The notes below the pieces were generated by a model. The model worked only from the letters and a program-made list of their open reading frames with translations. It searched no databases and had not been told where the DNA came from. This document shows, piece by piece, positions 47,682 through 56,657 of a stretch of DNA of 64,000 nucleotides. Position 1 is the stretch's first letter. Every line of letters starts with the position of its first letter. Made by a program: the position numbers and the translations under genes. Where the stretch lies: the NCBI RefSeq assembly GCF_000184685.1, contig NC_014830.1, positions 310,001-374,000 on the forward strand, in the 5' to 3' direction. Origin of the DNA: Intrasporangium calvum DSM 43043 (GTDB lineage: Bacteria; Actinomycetota; Actinomycetes; Actinomycetales; Dermatophilaceae).

Positions 47682-48581
47682 ATGACCGAGCGGGCTGTCC
47701 ACAGCGTGATTTCCGGGATGTCCTACACCGAGTGCCCACGATGGCATGAGGGCCGGCTGTGGTTTGCCGATTTCTACACCGATGCGATCTATTCGGTGAC
47801 CGAGGCGGGCGAGGACTTGCGTACCGAAGTCGAGGTACCGGCCCAGCCATCCGGCCTCGGCTGGCTGCCGGACGGCCGGCTGGTGTTCGTGTCGATGAAG
47901 GACCGCAAGGTTATGCGCCGCGAATCCGACGGCAGCGTTGTCGTGCATGCCGACGTCACCGATGCCGTCACAGGCCATCCGAACGACATGGTGGTGGACG
48001 GCGAGGGTCGATGCTGGCTGGGCAACTTCGGGTTCGACCTGATGGGCGGGGCAGATGTGGAGACTGCGAGCCTGCTACGGATCGATCCCGACGGCTCCGT
48101 GACCGAAGTGGCACATGACCTGTGGTTTCCCAACGGCAGTGTGGTCACGGGCGACGGGGGCACTCTCATCGTCGATGAGACGTTCGGAAACCGCATCAGC
48201 GCGTTCACGATCCAGTCCGATGGTCGACTCGGCGAGCGCCGCGACTGGGCGAGGTTCGGTGACCTGCCCACCTCTCGGGTAGTCGCCGAGGCGGTGCCGC
48301 AGGCCGTCCTAGCCCCGGATGGGTGTTGCCTCGATGCGGAAGGGTGCCTCTGGGTTGCCGACGCGGTCGGCGGTCGTGTCTGCCGGGTCGCCGAAGGCGG
48401 TGAGATCCTCGAGGAGATCATGCCGGGCAGCGGGGTGTTCGCCTGCATGCTCGGTGGCAGTGACGGGCGCACCCTTTTCCTCAGTTGCGCGCCGGATTTC
48501 GACGAGCACGCGCGCAGCGCGGCTCGCGAAGCAGAGATCCGAGCCGTGCGGGTGGATGTGCCGCATGCCGGTCTACCCTGA
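47682..48581 (+). CDS. SMP-30/gluconolactonase-like protein
   Basis: 299 aa from ATG 47682. Six-bladed SMP-30 propeller: YTECPRWHEGRLWFADF (metal Glu), GHPNDMVVDGEGRCWLGNFG (Asn/Asp metal site), LWFPNGSVV and PDGCCLDAEGCLWVADA (Asp). Hydrolyses a sugar- or other lactone; natural substrate unknown. The motifs are intact. It is isolated between an IS fragment and the end repeats of the island. Confidence 0.85.
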   Translation: MTERAVHSVISGMSYTECPRWHEGRLWFADFYTDAIYSVTEAGEDLRTEVEVPAQPSGLGWLPDGRLVFVSMKDRKVMRRESDGSVVVHADVTDAVTGHPNDMVVDGEGRCWLGNFGFDLMGGADVETASLLRIDPDGSVTEVAHDLWFPNGSVVTGDGGTLIVDETFGNRISAFTIQSDGRLGERRDWARFGDLPTSRVVAEAVPQAVLAPDGCCLDAEGCLWVADAVGGRVCRVAEGGEILEEIMPGSGVFACMLGGSDGRTLFLSCAPDFDEHARSAAREAEIRAVRVDVPHAGLP

Positions 48582-48701
48582 CCGGATCGCGGCTCTGCGA
48601 GCCGCATCATTCTGGCCGGAGTGACGCGGGGACTCCACTCTGGTTTGCCAGCGGAGACTCGAGCGTTCTAGACCGTCACGTGGTCACTCGGTACCACGCG
48701 C

Positions 48702-48850
48702 ATGGGCCCTGACATGGGCCCTGAGATGGGCCCTCAGATGCCTCGCAATCTCGGTTGCGTAACGATGGGTCTGGACCCGACTTGGGATGCCTGCAAGGCC
48801 TTGACCTGCGCAAACGCCATCTCCCGGTGGGGTACGGCCCGACGCGAGTG
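48702..48850 (+). repeat. island right-end repeat, copy A
   Basis: Three tandem ATGGGCCCTGAG-like 12-mers (48702-48740), then CGGTTGCGTAACGATG and a conserved stretch shared with 50109 and 59738. No att core follows this copy. Confidence 0.75.
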
Positions 48851-48921
48851 AATGGCTGCAATACCTTCTCTGTGGGAGATATAGTTGCCGCGCGGTAAGT
48901 ATTTCTGCCATTCTCGATTGC

Positions 48922-49554
48922 GTGGACTTATCCCAGCCCTTGAGCACGGTTGCGCCGACGCTCGATGCTGATGCGCTGACCGTGCTTGCCCGCACCGACA
49001 CCCCGCTGACCGGCCGGGGCATCGCCTCGCTCGTTCGCCGGGGCAGCCGCCCGGGCATACAAGCAGTGCTAAACCGGCTCGTAGAGCACGGGCTGGTCAC
49101 CGCCCAGCCCGCCGGCTCGGCCACGCTGTACCGACTCAACCGGGAGCACCTGCTCGCCGAGCCACTGCTGGCCATGGTGACGGCGAACGCCACCCTGACG
49201 CGCCGGATCCGTGATGAGATCGGCAGCTGGAACCATCCGGCTGTCGCCGCGGCACTCTTCGGCTCGTACGCCCGAGGGCAGGCGCACGCCGGCAGCGACA
49301 TCGACCTGTTCCTCGTGCGCCCAGACGGCACCGACGAGGGTGCCCCAGGCTGGCGTGCCCAGGTGGACTCCCTCGAGGTGCGCGTGCGGGCTTGGACTGG
49401 CAACCTCCTCGAGGTACTTGAGGTCGACGAGCGGGAGGTGGCGGCCATGGGCGCCAGGAAGGATCGGCTCGTCGAAGAACTGCTCAACGACGCGCTCCAG
49501 CTGGTCGGACCAGAGCCCCGGCATCTCTTCCGTTCCAGGCGGAGCGCTCGATGA
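48922..49554 (+). CDS. MNT-type nucleotidyltransferase antitoxin with wHTH
   Basis: 210 aa from GTG 48922. N-terminal winged helix (TPLTGRGIASLVRRGSRPGIQAVLNRLVEHGLVTA), then the minimal nucleotidyltransferase domain with GSYARGQAHAGSDIDLFLV, the GSx-SDID motif. In known HEPN/MNT pairs the MNT protein modifies and silences the HEPN toxin. Its stop overlaps the HEPN start by ATGA. The wHTH could give autoregulation. Confidence 0.88.
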   Translation: MDLSQPLSTVAPTLDADALTVLARTDTPLTGRGIASLVRRGSRPGIQAVLNRLVEHGLVTAQPAGSATLYRLNREHLLAEPLLAMVTANATLTRRIRDEIGSWNHPAVAAALFGSYARGQAHAGSDIDLFLVRPDGTDEGAPGWRAQVDSLEVRVRAWTGNLLEVLEVDEREVAAMGARKDRLVEELLNDALQLVGPEPRHLFRSRRSAR

Positions 49555-49928
49555 GCGCGCTCACGCAAGCTCGCGACCACCTGAACAAGGCGCGAGAGTT
49601 CCTCGAGGCGGCTGAGATTGACCTGGACCTCGAATTCTTCTCAGCCGCGACCTCCCATGCTGTTATCGCCGGTATCAACTCGAAGGACGCCATCTGCCTC
49701 AAGTTGACCGGGCGCACCACGAAGGGCGATAAGCATCACGAGGCCGTCGCGGAGCTGAAGCCGGCAGGCCCGGAAGGCGCCGACGTGGCCGCGACGATGA
49801 GCCGCCTGCTGAAGTTGAAGACGAAGGCCCAGTACCTCGCGCCCGCGATTGGCAGAAAGGATGCAAGTAAGGCGGTCGAGTGGGCCACGCGCATGGTCGA
49901 GCAGGCGATAGCCGAGGTGAGCCGCTGA
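49551..49928 (+). CDS. HEPN-domain toxin
   Basis: 125 aa, start overlapping the MNT stop. All-helical HEPN protein: ARDHLNKAREFLEAAEIDLD, ATSHAVIAGINSKDAICLKLTG, and a late KTKAQYLAPAIGRKDASKAVEWA region where the RX4-6H/Tyr segment usually lies. The strict Rx4-6H motif is not obvious, so RNase activity is uncertain. The pair lies at the right end of island 1 and may stabilise it. Confidence 0.83.
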   Translation: MSALTQARDHLNKAREFLEAAEIDLDLEFFSAATSHAVIAGINSKDAICLKLTGRTTKGDKHHEAVAELKPAGPEGADVAATMSRLLKLKTKAQYLAPAIGRKDASKAVEWATRMVEQAIAEVSR

Positions 49929-50108
49929 AGTCCCCGGCGCAGACGCTCCGGCAACCCTCTGACAGACTGAGGGCCGACAGGCAGTCGACGGGCCGTCAAG
50001 CCATCTCCTCGATGCGTCAGCGGGGCGGGTGGGCCATCGCCGGCCATGTCTGGATGAAGGTGAGCGAGTGTCAGTGGGTCGCCTCTCGGGTCCAGCGGCG
50101 CCGCTGGT

Positions 50109-50281
50109 GTGGGCCCTGAGATGGGCCCTGAGATGGGCACTGAGATGCCTCGCGATGTCGGTTGCGTAACGATGCGTCTTGGCCCGACTTGGGATGCCTG
50201 CAGCCCTGTGACCTGCGCAAAGTCGCGTCCGCGGGAGGCGTGGGTCGTCAGATGTCGGCCCGGGTCGGGGTGTCCGGTTTC
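50109..50281 (+). repeat. island right-end repeat, copy B
   Basis: Tandem 12-mers (50109-50148), CGGTTGCGTAACGATG, and related sequence running directly into att core 2. Homologous to 48702-48850 and 59738-59897. The preceding 49929-50108 shows no gene. Confidence 0.78.
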
Positions 50282-50324
50282 CTACGGATCAGAAGGTTAG
50301 GGGTTCGAATCCCTTCGGGTGCGC
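50282..50324 (+). other. att core 2 (tRNA-Arg 3' half)
   Basis: Identical over 43 bases to 27740-27782. Only the tRNA 3' half is present, so it is not a tRNA gene. The hairpin terminator seen after the real tRNA is copied at about 50347-50383. Confidence 0.88.
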
Positions 50325-50411
50325 ACTGTGTTGGGACAGTAGATGGCGGCCTGACCTGCGGAAACGCGGGTCAGGCCGCTTCTTCGTGCGCTCCGTGAGC
50401 ACTGCTCATCT

Positions 50412-50434
50412 TTGGGCCCATGGGCCCTGAGATG
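50412..50434 (+). repeat. 12-bp GGGCCCT repeats right of att core 2
   Basis: GGGCCCATGGGCCCTGAGATG, like the left end of island 1 (27872). It marks the left end of the second segment. Confidence 0.5.
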
Positions 50435-50436
50435 CT

Positions 50437-51064
50437 CGAGCCGATCTCCCTTCGGCCAGCTCGCCTCGGGCAGTGCAGATTCGTGCCGCAACATGCGGTG
50501 TGGCACGCCAAAGCTCGCCGTGCCGCTCTCGGGCACGGCCCGTTGAGGTCAGCCTGTGTCGCGCCAGCAGACGGGTCCCGTTCCCACGCGACGTCCGCGG
50601 CATGAGCGGACGCCCGCGTCGTGGCGGCGCCAGTGATCGTGCCCGGCGATGGATGGCACCCTGTGGGCGTGGTCCGGTGCGGTGTGGGAGCGTGCTTCGC
50701 GGTTCTTCCATGACGAGGACCCAGTGCGATCGATGCGGCGGTAGGTGCTGGTCCCTGCGTCGGTGGTCGACAGTTCTGGGAGGGGCTGTACGTCCGGTTC
50801 GCAGCGGCCTGCTCGGTTGCCCTAGTCGCAGGATTGCTCCTGCTGGCCATCACCCCAGACGGAGCGAGCGTCGCCGCGACGTGGTGAGCAGCCCCGCGGA
50901 CGGATTGTCCGGAGTGCTGGCGGCGGGCCACCGCCGCGCCGCAGTATCCACGGCGTCGCCGAGCACCGCGAGGACGGCGTAGTCCTGGTCCGCGACGAGG
51001 AAGTCCTCTGTCGAGCTGGTGGCCAGGTGCGAGAGCCGGGCCCCGGGCCTCTTCCTCACGTTCG
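50437..51064. other. gap at left end of segment 2
   Basis: No confident gene. Around 50770-50886 the plus strand encodes one helix-like stretch (ACSVALVAGLLLLAITPDG) ending at a stop, possibly a remnant of a membrane protein. No integrase is found here. Confidence 0.5.
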
Positions 51065-52834
51065 TCAGAGGCGCGTCGTGTCGATGCCGTACCTTCGCAT
51101 CTTCCGGTAGATCGTCGCTCGCGAGATCCCGAGGTCCCGGGCCGTCTGGAGCACGTTGCGATCATGTTCGACGAGTCCCTTGAGTATGGCGTCGCGCTCC
51201 ACCTCCTCCAGCGTCGTGAGCTTGCTGCGCCCCTGCACTCGGAACTCCGGCGGGAGGTCGGTCGGCTCGATCGTGCTCTTGGTATGCCGCCTGCTGAGCA
51301 ACCGGACGGTCTGCTCGAGCTGCCGGACGTTCTCCGGCCATGGATAGCGCTGCAGGGCGTGCTCGGTGGCGGGCGAGAGGTGGAGGTCCTCGTGCGGGCG
51401 ATACCGCCTGAGGAAGAAGCGGATCAGGGCCAGGACGTCATCGTGTCGGTGACGCAGGGGCGGAATGTCGATGTGGGTGCCGCACAACGTCACCAGCTCG
51501 TCCTCCGGCGCCACGGCGGACGCCTGCGCGGTCAGGACGATCCGGGCAGAGTTCGCCGGCGAGCGGAGACTGAGCTGGTCGACGACGAGAGTGCGCAGGC
51601 GGGCGCTCATCCAGTGGGCGTTGCGCACGATGACCACGTTCTCCGGGTCGGTGACGCTGAGCGCGAGCGAGGCGACCCAAGCGCACTCGGTCTCCGGGCT
51701 TTCCTCAACCGGCGGGTCGAGCACCAGCGGGGGGGTGCCCCCGTGGGCGCGATGAATCGCTCCGATGAGATGGACCTTCCCCGCGCCCGCCTCCCCGAAG
51801 ATGCAGATCCAGGAGCGTGCCCGGTAGGCGGCCTCCGCCTCGGCGACGGACTTCACCCACGCCGGGTCAGAGCCGACCAGACCCGAGATGCGCCGGGGCG
51901 GGTGGGCCCTCACTGAGCTGCGGGGACGGCCCACGAGACGCACCTGGAGCACCTCACCGGCTTCCTGGGCCTCGTCGTTCCCAACGGGCGAACGCCGGAT
52001 CTCGACGACGAGTCCCGACGGGAGGATGAGCGTCCTGCCATCGGCCAGGCTTCCGTCCTGCGCGATCTCTCGGGCGTGCGAGAGCAAAGCGGTCTGGTCC
52101 CCGCCGGTGATCGAGGCCCGGAGACGGTCGTTCATCATCACAACATCCGCGTTGAAGGCGAGCACCGGCGTGTGGCGGATCGCCCTACACGTCTCCAGGT
52201 AGCGCTCGAACAGGACGTACTCGCGCTGGGATGAGATGAGCGCGAGCTCGCGCTCGATCTGGCGGGCCGTGGAGGCGGCCAGGGCCAGTGCCATGCTCCC
52301 AGAGCCCGAGGCGACGGTGGCAGTGAGGTTGAAGGCCCCAAGCGCGACCCTGCGGGTGGGGTGGAGGATCGGCACCGCGGCACAGTGGAAGAACCGGAGC
52401 TCCTCCACGTAGTGCTCAGGCCCGCTGATGACGGTCGGCCTCGCGCTCGCGAGGGCGGTGCCGATGCCGTTGGTGCCGACAAACTCCTCCGCGTACACAT
52501 GCCCGGGCGCGAGGCTGACGTGGTTCAGCCGGGTCGTGAGGCCCTCGTGCGTGACCCTGCGCTCGAGCACGAGGCCGCTCTTGTCGGTGAGCATGGTGGC
52601 GACAGGCTCGTTGGCCAGCTGCTCGTGCAGCGCCTCGAGGATCGGGGAGGCCGCCTTGACCAGCGGGGTGTCGAGGTCCGGGTCCTCGACGAAGGGTGCG
52701 TCAAGTCGTGTCATGTTCACCTGGTGGCCGATCGAACGCTGCCATGAGGCGATCACCATCGGCCGTACGGTGGAAGATCTCCCCTGAGCGGCGAGGTACT
52801 GCTCGCGCGCGACCTCCATGGCTGAATCGGCCAT
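51065..52834 (-). CDS. AcoR-like activator (GAF, AAA+-like, Fis HTH)
   Basis: 589 aa, ATG 52834 with AAGGAG upstream. N-terminal VIASWQRSIGHQVN, GAF domain with EFVGTNGIGTALASARP and HYVEELRFFHCAAVPI. Central AAA+-like domain with GEAGAGK (Walker A) and FFLRRYRPHEDLHLSP...YPWPENVRQLEQTV. C-terminal Fis helix-turn-helix NVLQTARDLGISRATIYRKMRRYGI. The sigma54-contact motif GAFTGA is absent and Walker B is weak, as in actinobacterial members that do not use sigma54. It is divergent from the dehydrogenase-transporter operon with a palindrome between them, and is probably its regulator. Confidence 0.88.
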   Translation of the reverse strand: MADSAMEVAREQYLAAQGRSSTVRPMVIASWQRSIGHQVNMTRLDAPFVEDPDLDTPLVKAASPILEALHEQLANEPVATMLTDKSGLVLERRVTHEGLTTRLNHVSLAPGHVYAEEFVGTNGIGTALASARPTVISGPEHYVEELRFFHCAAVPILHPTRRVALGAFNLTATVASGSGSMALALAASTARQIERELALISSQREYVLFERYLETCRAIRHTPVLAFNADVVMMNDRLRASITGGDQTALLSHAREIAQDGSLADGRTLILPSGLVVEIRRSPVGNDEAQEAGEVLQVRLVGRPRSSVRAHPPRRISGLVGSDPAWVKSVAEAEAAYRARSWICIFGEAGAGKVHLIGAIHRAHGGTPPLVLDPPVEESPETECAWVASLALSVTDPENVVIVRNAHWMSARLRTLVVDQLSLRSPANSARIVLTAQASAVAPEDELVTLCGTHIDIPPLRHRHDDVLALIRFFLRRYRPHEDLHLSPATEHALQRYPWPENVRQLEQTVRLLSRRHTKSTIEPTDLPPEFRVQGRSKLTTLEEVERDAILKGLVEHDRNVLQTARDLGISRATIYRKMRRYGIDTTRL

Positions 52835-52921
52835 ACGAGCTCCTTGTTCGCGCTGGCGGACGTCGTTATCCAGCCTGCGCTCGACATTGCACACCCCTGC
52901 GGTACGCCTGACCAGCCCCCC

Positions 52922-52960
52922 GTCTCAATATGAGACACCCGGCGACGCATTGTGAGACAA
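52922..52960. promoter_or_regulatory. operator candidates between regulator and adh
   Basis: Perfect palindrome GTCTCAATATGAGAC (52922-52936) and a second site TTGTGAGACAA (52950-52960) sharing the TGAGAC half. Both lie in the 195-base divergent gap. Confidence 0.6.
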
Positions 52961-53029
52961 CGCATCTGGCCAGATTCCGCTCTCCTAGACCCACGCGCAC
53001 GGCGACCTGTCCGGCGGTGAGAGGAGATC

Positions 53030-54058
53030 GTGGTGAAGGCAGTCAGGCTCGTCGGGTACGAGCAGCAGCCCCAGTTGATGGACGTCCCGGACCCGACCCC
53101 GAGCAGCCCGCTCGATGTCGTGATACGCATCGGCGGTGCCGGCGTGTGCCGCACCGACCTGCACATCATCGAGGGCCAGTGGGAGGAGAAGTCGGGAGTC
53201 GCCCTCCCATACACGATCGGACACGAGAACGCCGGCTGGGTCGAGGCCGTCGGGTCGGCCGTCACGAACGTCAAGCCGGGGGACCCGGTGATCCTCCACC
53301 CACTGGCCACCTGCGGCCTCTGCCGCGCCTGCCGAGCCGGGGACGACGTGCATTGCGTCAACTCGTCCTTCCCCGGGATCGACAGCGACGGTGGGTATGC
53401 CGAGTACCTGCGCACCACAGCCCGCTCGGTCGTCCGGCTTGACGACTCCCTCGAGCCGGCGGACGTCGCGGCGCTCGCGGATGCCGGCCTCACGGCATAC
53501 CACGCCGTGGCTAAGGCCGCGCGCGTCCTGCGGCCCGGTGACACGGCCGTTGCCATTGGTGCCGGCGGGCTTGGCCACATCGGCATCCAGGTCTTCAAGG
53601 CCCTCTCGCCGGCACGACTGGTCGTCGTCGACCGGTCGCCGGAGGCGCTCGAGCTCGCGAGCGAGCTCGGTGCCGACGTGACCCTGCGCGCCGACGGCAC
53701 CCAGGTCGAAGCCATCCAGGAGCTCACCCAAGGCAATGGCGCCGAGGCCATCCTTGACTTCGTCGGGGAAGGGGGCGCTGTTGAGGACGGGGTCCAGATG
53801 CTGCGCCGCGCCGGAAACTACTACGTCATTGGCTACGGCGGCGAGATCCGCGTTCCCACCATCGACGTGATCTCCACCGAGATCAACTTCATCGGCAATC
53901 TCGTGGGGTCGTACAACGACCTCGTCGAGTTGATGGTCCTCGCAGCGGAGGACCGGGTTCGCCTGCACACCCAGCGCTACGCGCTGTCCGACTTCCAGAA
54001 GGCCTTGGACGACCTCGACGCGGGCCTGGTCCGCGGCCGGGCGATTCTCGTCCCGTGA
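53030..54058 (+). CDS. zinc-dependent alcohol dehydrogenase (MDR family)
   Basis: 342 aa from GTG 53030 behind GAGAGGAG. Oxidises an alcohol or polyol with NAD(P)+. Catalytic zinc ligands in GVCRTDLH and GHENAGWVEAVG; structural zinc Cys cluster CGLCRACRAGDDVHC. Rossmann motif GAGGLGHIGIQ with Asp (VVVDRS) after the second strand, favouring NAD+. First gene of the operon that continues with an ABC importer, so it likely oxidises the imported compound. Confidence 0.92.
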   Translation: MVKAVRLVGYEQQPQLMDVPDPTPSSPLDVVIRIGGAGVCRTDLHIIEGQWEEKSGVALPYTIGHENAGWVEAVGSAVTNVKPGDPVILHPLATCGLCRACRAGDDVHCVNSSFPGIDSDGGYAEYLRTTARSVVRLDDSLEPADVAALADAGLTAYHAVAKAARVLRPGDTAVAIGAGGLGHIGIQVFKALSPARLVVVDRSPEALELASELGADVTLRADGTQVEAIQELTQGNGAEAILDFVGEGGAVEDGVQMLRRAGNYYVIGYGGEIRVPTIDVISTEINFIGNLVGSYNDLVELMVLAAEDRVRLHTQRYALSDFQKALDDLDAGLVRGRAILVP

Positions 54059-54084
54059 CGGCCTACGGACTCAAAGGAGCATCA

Positions 54085-55692
54085 ATGAAGTCACGAAGGA
54101 CCCAGGCGGCTCTGGGCATTGTCGTTGGGATCGCCGTCACGACCGCAGCGTGCACCGGCGGTGGCAGCCAGACGACGCAGAAGCCGGACAAGACGGCGAT
54201 GTTCGGCTCTGGCTCGGACATCAGCTACGCCAAATACGGCTCGGACTACCCGAGCACGACCACCAAGGACGTGCCCGGCAAGTGCAGCTACGAGTCGATC
54301 AGCAAGCGTGACTACTCGGACGTGACCCTCAAGGTCATCGCCAACGCCGTGCCCGTCATGGGCGAACCCGCCCAGCTGCACGCCAAGCAGTTCCACGACA
54401 TCACAGGCGCGAAGGTCGACGTCGTCAATGTCCCCTTCGGCGAGCTGTACCAGAAGATCCTCACGCCCCTGCAGGCCGGCCAAGCCGCGTACGACGTGAT
54501 GTTCTACCCCTCACTATGGATCGGAGACATGGCGCCGTACCTCGCGCCTGTGCCGCAGGACTACCTGCAGACCTCGGGCATGAAGGACGTCAGCAAGGCG
54601 TTCATGGACGTGGCGACGTGGAACGGCACGGTCGTGCAGTACCCGGTGGACGGAGACCGCCACTACCTCAAGGTGAGGACCGACCTCCTCGAGGACCCGA
54701 AGAACCAGGCTGACTACAAGGCCGCAACCGGTCAGACGCTGGAGATCCCGAAGACGTGGGAGGAGTACCAGCGCGTCGCCACGTTCCTGACGGGAAGGGA
54801 CTTCCCGGGTGGAAGGAAGGGGTACGGCAGCGCCGAGGTCACCAAGCGCGACGACCTGATGTTCTCGGCATTCATCAGCCGGGCCGCCGCCTATGCCAAG
54901 AACGCGGACGTCAAGGGCGGATTCTTCTTCGACGTGGAGACGATGAAGCCGCTCATCAACACACCCGGATTCGTCAAGGCGCTCGACATGTTCAAGGCAG
55001 CCAAGTCGACGTGGCCGCCGGGCGGCGCAAACTTCGGGCTCGGCGACGAGATCCTCTCATTCGGTGGCGGGCAGGCTGCGATGTCCTACTCGTGGGACGA
55101 CGCCTTCATCCAGGCCCAGCAGGAGAACAGCAGCATCCGCAACAAGGTCGCTGCCGCACAGCTGCCCGGTTCTGCCGAGGTTTGGAACAGGAAGACGAAC
55201 AGCTGGGACAAGCCCAGCACGCCGAACCAAGCTCCGTACTTCACCTGGGGCTGGACCTCGGCCGTGGCCAAGAGCAGCAAGAACCAGCAGGCGGCCTTCG
55301 ACTTCCTCTGCTTCTTCAGCAACGAGGCCAACACCTCGCTCGACCTCACCATCGGCCGTTTCGGGGTGAATCCCTACCGCAACTCCCACTTCGACGCCGC
55401 GTTCTGGGAGAAGCAGGGCTGGAGCACGGCGACCGCTGAGACGTACGTCAAGACCTTCGCCGACATGGAGAAGAACACCAACCGGGTCTTCGACCTGCGC
55501 GTGCCCGGAGTCAACCAGTACATGTCCTCACTCGCGGCAGGTGTCGCGTCCGCACTTGCCGGACAAAAGAGCTCGCAGCAGGCCCTGGACGACGTCGCAA
55601 AGGAGTGGACCGACATCACCACGCAGGTGGGCAAGGACAAGGTCCAGGCGGCCTACCGCAACGTGGTGAAGCTCGAGGACAACGTGGGCTAA
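54085..55692 (+). CDS. ABC importer substrate-binding lipoprotein
   Basis: 535 aa, ATG 54085 with AAAGGAG. Signal peptide and lipobox TTAAC (Cys about residue 23). The family 1 extracellular solute-binding fold is shown by FHDITGAKVDVVNVPFGELYQKIL, YDVMFYPSLWIGDM and AMSYSWDDAF. It is longer than many sugar binders (about 420 aa), like binding proteins of the GlpV-type polyol importers. Twenty-six bases after the dehydrogenase stop. Confidence 0.9.
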   Translation: MKSRRTQAALGIVVGIAVTTAACTGGGSQTTQKPDKTAMFGSGSDISYAKYGSDYPSTTTKDVPGKCSYESISKRDYSDVTLKVIANAVPVMGEPAQLHAKQFHDITGAKVDVVNVPFGELYQKILTPLQAGQAAYDVMFYPSLWIGDMAPYLAPVPQDYLQTSGMKDVSKAFMDVATWNGTVVQYPVDGDRHYLKVRTDLLEDPKNQADYKAATGQTLEIPKTWEEYQRVATFLTGRDFPGGRKGYGSAEVTKRDDLMFSAFISRAAAYAKNADVKGGFFFDVETMKPLINTPGFVKALDMFKAAKSTWPPGGANFGLGDEILSFGGGQAAMSYSWDDAFIQAQQENSSIRNKVAAAQLPGSAEVWNRKTNSWDKPSTPNQAPYFTWGWTSAVAKSSKNQQAAFDFLCFFSNEANTSLDLTIGRFGVNPYRNSHFDAAFWEKQGWSTATAETYVKTFADMEKNTNRVFDLRVPGVNQYMSSLAAGVASALAGQKSSQQALDDVAKEWTDITTQVGKDKVQAAYRNVVKLEDNVG

Positions 55693-55780
55693 CCAAACCC
55701 GGTGGGCGGCGCTCGACGCGCCGCCCACCGGCCGCCAGCCCGTTCACACCACTGCCCTTCTACACAGCGAAGGAGGACCG

Positions 55781-56656
55781 ATGACGTCCGTTCGGCGGTA
55801 CAAGGCCGTCTTCCTGCTGCCCGGCCTGCTCACCCTCTTCTTCATCATCATCTTCCCCCTCCTGTTCACGATCCGCGTCAGCTTCTCCAGCTGGAACGTC
55901 AGTAGCCCAGAGCTCGACTTCATCGGCGGAGCCAACTTCGCCCGGATGCTGCAGGACGAGCGGTTCCGGGCATCGATCCTTCACCTGTTCGTCCTGGCGG
56001 GTGGAAGCGTGGCCCTGCAGTACCTTCTCGGCTTCGCTCTGGCTCTCGCCGTGTGGCGCGACGTCAGGGGCCGCCGCTTCCTGCGGGTGCTGTTCCTAGT
56101 GCCGATGATGACGACTCCGGTCGTCATGGCGGCCATCTGGCAGATGATCTTCCACGAGTCCCTCGGCCCGGTGAACGACGTCTTGACCCGCGTCGGCCTC
56201 GACCCGGTGGGGTGGCTGACCTCGAGCACCCCGTCCTACGTCTCGCTCATGACGGTCGAGGTGTGGCAGTGGACCCCGTTCATGTTCCTGTTGCTCCTGG
56301 CCGGCCTGCTCAGCCTGCCCCATGAGCCCTTCATGGCGGCGGCGATCGACGGCGCGGGCCCGGTGCGGACGTTCTTCAAGGTGACCCTGCCACTCATGGC
56401 GCCCGTATCGGTCACCGCCCTGATCATCCGACTCATCGAGGCGTCGAAGATGTCCGACTCCATCTACGTCCTCACCTCGGGCGGCCCCGGCTCGGCCACC
56501 GAGACACCTGGCTACTACCTCTACATCCGGGGCCTCAAGGAGCAACAGACCGGCTACTCGGGAGCCCTGTCCATCACGTACCTGGTGCTGATGATCGTCA
56601 CGCTGACCATCGTCTCCGCCCTGCTCGTGCGAGCCTTCCGGACGAAAGTGGACTGA
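55781..56656 (+). CDS. ABC importer permease 1 (MalF-like)
   Basis: 291 aa, start behind GAAGGAGG. Six membrane helices. The EAA loop PHEPFMAAAIDGAGPVRTFFKVTLPLM touches the ATPase. Belongs to the carbohydrate uptake 1 family. Confidence 0.92.
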   Translation: MTSVRRYKAVFLLPGLLTLFFIIIFPLLFTIRVSFSSWNVSSPELDFIGGANFARMLQDERFRASILHLFVLAGGSVALQYLLGFALALAVWRDVRGRRFLRVLFLVPMMTTPVVMAAIWQMIFHESLGPVNDVLTRVGLDPVGWLTSSTPSYVSLMTVEVWQWTPFMFLLLLAGLLSLPHEPFMAAAIDGAGPVRTFFKVTLPLMAPVSVTALIIRLIEASKMSDSIYVLTSGGPGSATETPGYYLYIRGLKEQQTGYSGALSITYLVLMIVTLTIVSALLVRAFRTKVD

Positions 56657-56657
56657 C

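Noticed and set aside
50282-50324. Second tRNA-Arg gene
   Set aside because: Only the 3' half from the anticodon loop is present; it is an att copy.
50473-50982. 169-residue frame in the gap right of att core 2
   Set aside because: Arg/Ser-rich with no recognisable fold and no ribosome site.
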